Positions 60,496 through 64,000 of a stretch of 64,000 bases of DNA are shown piece after piece. The translations under genes were made by a program, and so were the position numbers. The stretch is from positions 31,221-95,220 of the forward strand of contig CAZHDI010000002.1 of assembly GCA_964531285.1 (NCBI GenBank), in the 5' to 3' direction. The notes beneath the pieces are model-generated. The model searched no databases, was not told the DNA's origin, and saw nothing but the letters and a program-made list of their open reading frames with translations. Every line of letters starts with the position of its first letter. The first letter of the stretch is position 1. Origin of the DNA: CAZHDI01 sp964531285. Its GTDB lineage: Bacteria; Pseudomonadota; Alphaproteobacteria; JAJFIK01.

Positions 60496-61197
60496 ATGAC
60501 CGATTTCATCGGGATCGTCTGCGGACTGAAAAGCGAGGCGGGCGCTCTTGGACCGCTGCGCCATCACCCGAAAATCCGCGTTGCCGTGTCCGGCGCCAGT
60601 GCCCTCCGGGCGGCCGATCGGGCGCAGGATTTGGTGCGCGAAGGCGCCAGGGGCCTGTTGAGCTTTGGGGTTTCGGGCGGTCTGTCGGCGCGCGTCGCGC
60701 CGGGCGATCTGGTGCTCGCAACCGATATTCTGTGGGGCGATGAGCGGCTTGCGGGCGATGATGGTTTTGCCGATGCGCTGAGCGGCGGGGCGCTTGCCTG
60801 CGGGATCGCGCTGCATTTCGGCCCGGTGCTGGGCTCGGACCGGATCATCGGCAGCGCGGGCGAGAAAGCGCGGCTTGGCCAGGAAACCGGCGCGCTCGCC
60901 GTCGATATGGAAAGCCATGCGGTGGCCCAAGTCGCGCAAGAGGCGGGCGTGCCGTTCGGCGCGCTACGGGCTGTGGCCGACCCGGTGGACCGGGTTATTC
61001 CGGATGCGGCCCATAACGGCGTGTCGCCGGATGGATCGGTCCGGCCCTGGCCGGTGCTCGGGGCCGCGCTGCGCGACCCCGCGGTCTTTCTTGATTTGAT
61101 GCGCGTCGGTCAGGACAGCGCCGCGGCCCATAAGGCCTTACGCCGCTGCGCCCGCAACCTCGTCCCGCTTCTTCTTCGGGTCGTGAACATCGGATAG
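60496..61197 (+). CDS. hpnG: Hopanoid-associated phosphorylase HpnG
   Basis: A 233-residue protein of the nucleoside phosphorylase fold. GIVCGLKSEAGAL opens the domain; SFGVSGGLSARVAPGDLVLA and VDMESHAVAQVAQEAGVPF are the family signatures. HpnG removes adenine from adenosyl-hopane to give ribosyl-hopane. Its last 60 bases overlap the 3' end of hpnH on the opposite strand, an unusually deep convergent overlap. AGGACAG precedes the ATG. Confidence 0.9.
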   Translation: MTDFIGIVCGLKSEAGALGPLRHHPKIRVAVSGASALRAADRAQDLVREGARGLLSFGVSGGLSARVAPGDLVLATDILWGDERLAGDDGFADALSGGALACGIALHFGPVLGSDRIIGSAGEKARLGQETGALAVDMESHAVAQVAQEAGVPFGALRAVADPVDRVIPDAAHNGVSPDGSVRPWPVLGAALRDPAVFLDLMRVGQDSAAAHKALRRCARNLVPLLLRVVNIG

Positions 61198-62286
61198 CTG
61201 ATCCTTCACGATGTCCTCATGCACGAAGTCGGCGGGACGCTGATTGGACAGATCGATTTCCGGCGCCATCGGACCTTCGACGCGCGGGCCGCGCATGGCC
61301 ACCCAGAACGACTTCAGCGGATTGTCCAGCATGTCCTGAACCGCCGTCGGCTCATAGCCGCAATGGGCCATACAGTCGGCGCACTTTTCATACTTGCCGG
61401 TGCCGTAGCTGTCCCAGTCGGTGGTGTCCATCAGCTCACGGAAGGATGAGGCATAGCCTTCGCCGACCAGATAGCACGGACGCTGCCAGCCGAAAATGTT
61501 CCGGGTCGGCATGCCCCAGGGCGTGCACTGATATTGCTGGTTGCCGGTGATGAAATCCAGATAGAGCGGCGAATGGCTCAGGTTCCATTTCCGGCCCTTG
61601 TCACCCTTTTTCAGGATGTCGCGGAACAGGGTTTTGGTCTTCTGCCGGCTGAGGAAGTGGGCCTGATCCGGCGCCCGCTCATAGGCATAGCCCGGAGAGA
61701 TGGTGATGCCCACGCCCAGCTCGGTGCAGTAATCGAGGAACGCGGCAACCCGGTCCGGGTCGGCGCCATCGAAGATCGTCGCATTGGCATTGACCGTGAA
61801 GCCTTTTTCACGGGCGACCTTGATCGCCTTGATGGCCCGGTCGAACACGCCGTCCTGACAGACCGCCTTGTCATGTTCTTCACGCAGACCATCCAGGTGC
61901 ACCGAGAAGAACAGATATTCGGACGGCTCGAACAGATGCAGTTTCTTTTCCAGAAGCAGGGCGTTCGTGCACAGCGACACATATTTCTTGCGGTCGGTAA
62001 TGCCCTTGACGATTTCACCGATCTCCTTGTGCAGGAGCGGCTCGCCGCCCGGAATCGAGACCATGGGCGCGCCGCATTCATCGACCGCTTCCAGGCATTC
62101 CTCGACGCTCAAGCGCTTGTTGAGGATCGGATCGGGATAATCGATCTTGCCGCAGCCGGCGCAGGCGAGATTGCAGCGGAACAGCGGTTCCAGCATCAGG
62201 ACAAGCGGGTACTGCTTGCGTCCCATCAGCTTCTGTTTCACCAGATATGCGCCGATGCGCAGTTGTTGTTTCAACGGGACGCCCAC
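61138..62286 (-). CDS. hpnH: Adenosyl-hopene transferase HpnH (radical SAM)
   Basis: A 382-residue radical SAM enzyme. The cluster motif is RCNLACAGCGK (CxxxCxxC, about residues 38-45), SIPGGEPLL is the SAM contact, and a Cys-rich C-terminal part (YEKCADCMAHCGYEPTA) suggests a second cluster site. HpnH attaches 5'-deoxyadenosine to hopene. GTG start after GGAGGGG; the family N-terminus MxVPLxQQLRxGAYL matches. Follows ispH by 53 bases on the minus strand. Confidence 0.94.
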   Translation of the reverse strand: MGVPLKQQLRIGAYLVKQKLMGRKQYPLVLMLEPLFRCNLACAGCGKIDYPDPILNKRLSVEECLEAVDECGAPMVSIPGGEPLLHKEIGEIVKGITDRKKYVSLCTNALLLEKKLHLFEPSEYLFFSVHLDGLREEHDKAVCQDGVFDRAIKAIKVAREKGFTVNANATIFDGADPDRVAAFLDYCTELGVGITISPGYAYERAPDQAHFLSRQKTKTLFRDILKKGDKGRKWNLSHSPLYLDFITGNQQYQCTPWGMPTRNIFGWQRPCYLVGEGYASSFRELMDTTDWDSYGTGKYEKCADCMAHCGYEPTAVQDMLDNPLKSFWVAMRGPRVEGPMAPEIDLSNQRPADFVHEDIVKDQLSDVHDPKKKRDEVAGAAA

Positions 62287-62339
62287 GAGCCCCTCCTTTC
62301 GTCAATCATCGAACACACAGCGGCACACCCGCCCGGGGG

Positions 62340-63326
62340 TCACTCACTGCCCCAGGTCGCGGCACTGCCATGGCTTTGCGGCACATCGGCCAGTTCCGGC
62401 GGCAGTTTGAAGTGGATGTTCTCTTCCACCCCTTTCAGGATCTCGACCGTCACCTCGCGGAACGCCCGCAGACGTTCGATCACGGCCTGAACCAGAATCT
62501 CCGGGGCCGAGGCACCGGCGGTCAGGCCGACGGTCTCGACGCCGTCAAGCCAAGCCGGATCCAGCGCGGCCGCGTCCGGAATGAGATAGCTCGGCACGCC
62601 GTCCTGGGAACCGATCTCGGCCAGACGATTCGAGTTTGAGCTGTTATGCGCGCCGACGACCAGCAGCAGGTCCACCTGGCCGATCATCTCCATGACCGCT
62701 ACCTGACGGTTCTGGGTCGCGTAACAAATATCGCGCGTGTCCGGCCCGACAATGTTGGGGAACCGCTCCTTCAGGGCGACGATCACGTCCTTGGTGTCGT
62801 TCACGCTCAAGGTGGTCTGGGTGACATAGGCCACCCGGTCGGGATCGGCGACGGTGAGGTCGGCCACATCTTCCGGCTCGGACACCACATGCACCTTGCC
62901 GGGGATCTGGCCGAGGGTGCCTTCGACTTCCGGGTGGCCCAGATGACCGATCAGCACGACCTCGAAGCCCTTGGACACGTATCGTTGGCCCTCCCGGTGT
63001 ACCTTGGTCACCAACGGACAGGTCGCGTCGATCACCTGAAGCTCACGCTCGGAGCTGTCCTGCTCGACCTTCTTGGCCACCCCATGGGCGGAAAAGATCG
63101 TCACGGCCCCCAAGGGCACTTCGGCGACTTCCTCGACGAAAATGGCCCCGCGGCTTTTCAGGGTCTCGACCACATGTTTGTTATGGACAATCTCGTGGCG
63201 CACATAGACCGGTGCGCCGTATTTCTCGAGCGCACGTTCCACGATGTCGATGGCGCGTTCCACACCGGCGCAGAATCCGCGCGGCTTGGCCAGAACGACT
63301 CTCAACGGCGGCTTGGCGTCTGTCAT
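62340..63326 (-). CDS. ispH: 4-hydroxy-3-methylbut-2-enyl diphosphate reductase
   Basis: A 328-residue IspH, the last enzyme of the MEP pathway, giving IPP and DMAPP. The three cluster Cys are in LAKPRGFCAGVERAI, VIDATCPLVTKVH and DTRDICYATQNRQ, and TIFSAHGVAKKV and VVGAHNSSNSNRL are substrate contacts. The start is the ATG of MTDAKPPL after GGGGGAC; a longer frame reaching 63695 has no family match. Precedes hpnH and likely shares its transcript. Confidence 0.96.
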   Translation of the reverse strand: MTDAKPPLRVVLAKPRGFCAGVERAIDIVERALEKYGAPVYVRHEIVHNKHVVETLKSRGAIFVEEVAEVPLGAVTIFSAHGVAKKVEQDSSERELQVIDATCPLVTKVHREGQRYVSKGFEVVLIGHLGHPEVEGTLGQIPGKVHVVSEPEDVADLTVADPDRVAYVTQTTLSVNDTKDVIVALKERFPNIVGPDTRDICYATQNRQVAVMEMIGQVDLLLVVGAHNSSNSNRLAEIGSQDGVPSYLIPDAAALDPAWLDGVETVGLTAGASAPEILVQAVIERLRAFREVTVEILKGVEENIHFKLPPELADVPQSHGSAATWGSE

Positions 63327-63704
63327 CTCGTCCCCCACGGGCGCTCGGCATTCGGTAAAATGGGGTTCGGCGAGCGGACCGTCCGGCAATCCATCCCTGA
63401 TCGCCCGTCCGTCTTGCCCCTCTCCATCCATGCTGCAGATGCGGCATCTCGCGCAGCCATATATCACAAGTCGACGGGCTTGCGACAAGGAGAACACCGT
63501 AAATTCTCTGTCAGCGGTGTATTCGGTAGAACCAGAGTATGCACAAGATATGAATGGCGCAGCCTCACACCTCCCAAAATCGCAAAAGCCCAGTCTTTTA
63601 TTGATGGTTCTGCGAGCAGACGGGCCAATCGGCGCGTAAAATTGCGGCACCCAAGGAGCGGTGGCGGCCGGCGGGCGGTCACACTGTTGGGGCACGGAAA
63701 ATTA

Positions 63705-63788
63705 GTAACCCCGCCTACAATGCGCCGAATCCGTCATCGTAACCGCGCATACGGTTTGGTATGCGTCCGGTCGTAACCCAGCATACAA
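63705..63788 (+). repeat. Three 16-bp direct repeats at exact 34-bp spacing
   Basis: GTAACCCCGCCTACAA (63705), GTAACCGCGCATACGG (63739) and GTAACCCAGCATACAA (63773). Spacing is 34 bases both times. The middle copy also forms CGCATAC-N6-GTATGCG (63746-63765). Operator- or iteron-like. Confidence 0.7.
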
Positions 63789-63874
63789 AACCGTGGGCGG
63801 AGGAGCGTCATCCGGACAGCCGCATCGGGCTGACCATGACCCTACGCAAGGCCATGGACGGCGCGCGTCGGTTT

Positions 63875-63888
63875 CCGTATTCATACGG
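63875..63888. promoter_or_regulatory. Inverted repeat close to ispG
   Basis: CCGTAT-TC-ATACGG, perfect 6-base arms, 62 bases before the ispG ATG. It is near where a promoter would lie. Confidence 0.35.
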
Positions 63889-63949
63889 CACCCTTTATAG
63901 CGGTATCGCGGCGCCGAGCCGCCACCGCCAAAGATGAAGCGAGGTCGCA

Positions 63950-64000
63950 ATGTCGGTAAGGCCATGGCGTGACATTATCCGGCGCAAGAGCCGTCAGATC
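63950..64000 (+). CDS. ispG: 4-hydroxy-3-methylbut-2-enyl diphosphate synthase, N-terminal fragment
   Basis: The first 17 codons reach the right edge and read MSVRPWRDIIRRKSRQI. This matches the conserved N-terminus of alphaproteobacterial IspG (flavodoxin/ferredoxin-dependent synthase), which begins M-x-x-RPWRxIxRRxSRQI. GAGGTCGC precedes the ATG. IspG makes the substrate of IspH, so the divergent pair gives both last steps of the MEP pathway. The rest of the gene lies outside. Confidence 0.75.
   Translation, partial: MSVRPWRDIIRRKSRQI

Larger units (their letters stand above)
63327..63949. other. Divergent intergenic region between ispH and ispG
   Basis: 623 bases without a supported gene. 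It holds promoters for both MEP-pathway genes, an AT-richer middle (about 63450-63620), and a repeat block described separately. I do not see an RNA gene. Confidence 0.55.

Noticed and set aside
63702..63965. An 87-codon frame on the minus strand near the right edge
   Set aside because: It runs across the phased repeats and the ispG start, has no ribosome binding site and no similarity to a family I know.

Overview
This window looks like chromosome from a GC-rich, free-living alphaproteobacterium; the order cannot be fixed from sequence alone. The clues are a hopanoid/isoprenoid cluster (hpnB, hpnC, hpnD, hpnE, hpnG, hpnH, ispH and the first codons of ispG), a CC0125/CC1285-type lipoprotein, two OmpA-type proteins with proline-rich linkers, a GGAAC-N17-GTT promoter typical of alphaproteobacterial EcfG sigma factors, and an N-acetylglutaminylglutamine amide (NAGGN) osmolyte operon. 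I see no rRNA, tRNA, insertion sequence, prophage or CRISPR array. There is one scaffold gap (100 N, 13904-14003).

Layout. 1-8 kb holds two GNAT acetyltransferases, a lipoprotein, a porin-SDR pair, a GlsB/YeaQ stress protein, a DUF885 peptidase and an OmpA protein. 8-11 kb holds a secreted RTX protein with beta-propeller repeats. 11-15 kb holds a three-gene cassette (DUF3604, parvulin PPIase, HupE/UreJ) opposite a Crp/Fnr regulator. 15.6-19.2 kb holds a crotonase and modABC for molybdate uptake. 19.3-28.5 kb holds a 1,906-residue RTX adhesin with CSPG/cadherin-like repeats, then a 1,025-residue P-loop NTPase / Ser-Thr kinase / FHA protein. 28.5-33.5 kb holds YqaE/Pmp3, a GDPD-PLC fusion, a thioesterase-msrA pair and a second OmpA protein. 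34-41 kb holds an acyl-ACP-synthetase-like ligase, a P450-HIT pair, a pseudouridine synthase, and the divergent S66 carboxypeptidase and Mpl ligase of peptidoglycan recycling. 41.3-48.3 kb holds the NAGGN operon, a membrane protein and a dicarboxylate/amino-acid symporter. 48.3-52.4 kb holds a DUF2799 lipoprotein, a TIR-like membrane protein, an Lpp/OprI-like lipoprotein and an L,D-transpeptidase. 52.7-64 kb holds a sulfotransferase, paraoxonase-like and epimerase operon leading into the hopanoid genes.

Envelope themes dominate. Hopanoids, OmpA, Lpp-like lipoprotein, L,D-transpeptidase, peptidoglycan recycling and surface RTX proteins all act at the cell boundary, and NAGGN, YqaE and GlsB suggest osmotic or general stress. 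IspG and IspH supply isoprenoid precursors; HpnC, HpnD and HpnE make squalene; HpnH and HpnG extend hopene. The cyclase gene shc, which normally lies between hpnE and hpnG, is absent from that position.

The strongest candidates for undescribed biology are the NTPase-kinase-FHA protein next to the giant adhesin (with a palindrome touching its ribosome binding site and an EcfG-type promoter one gene upstream), the TIR-like membrane protein, the GDPD-PLC fusion, the DUF3604-PPIase-HupE cassette, and several operator-like repeats.
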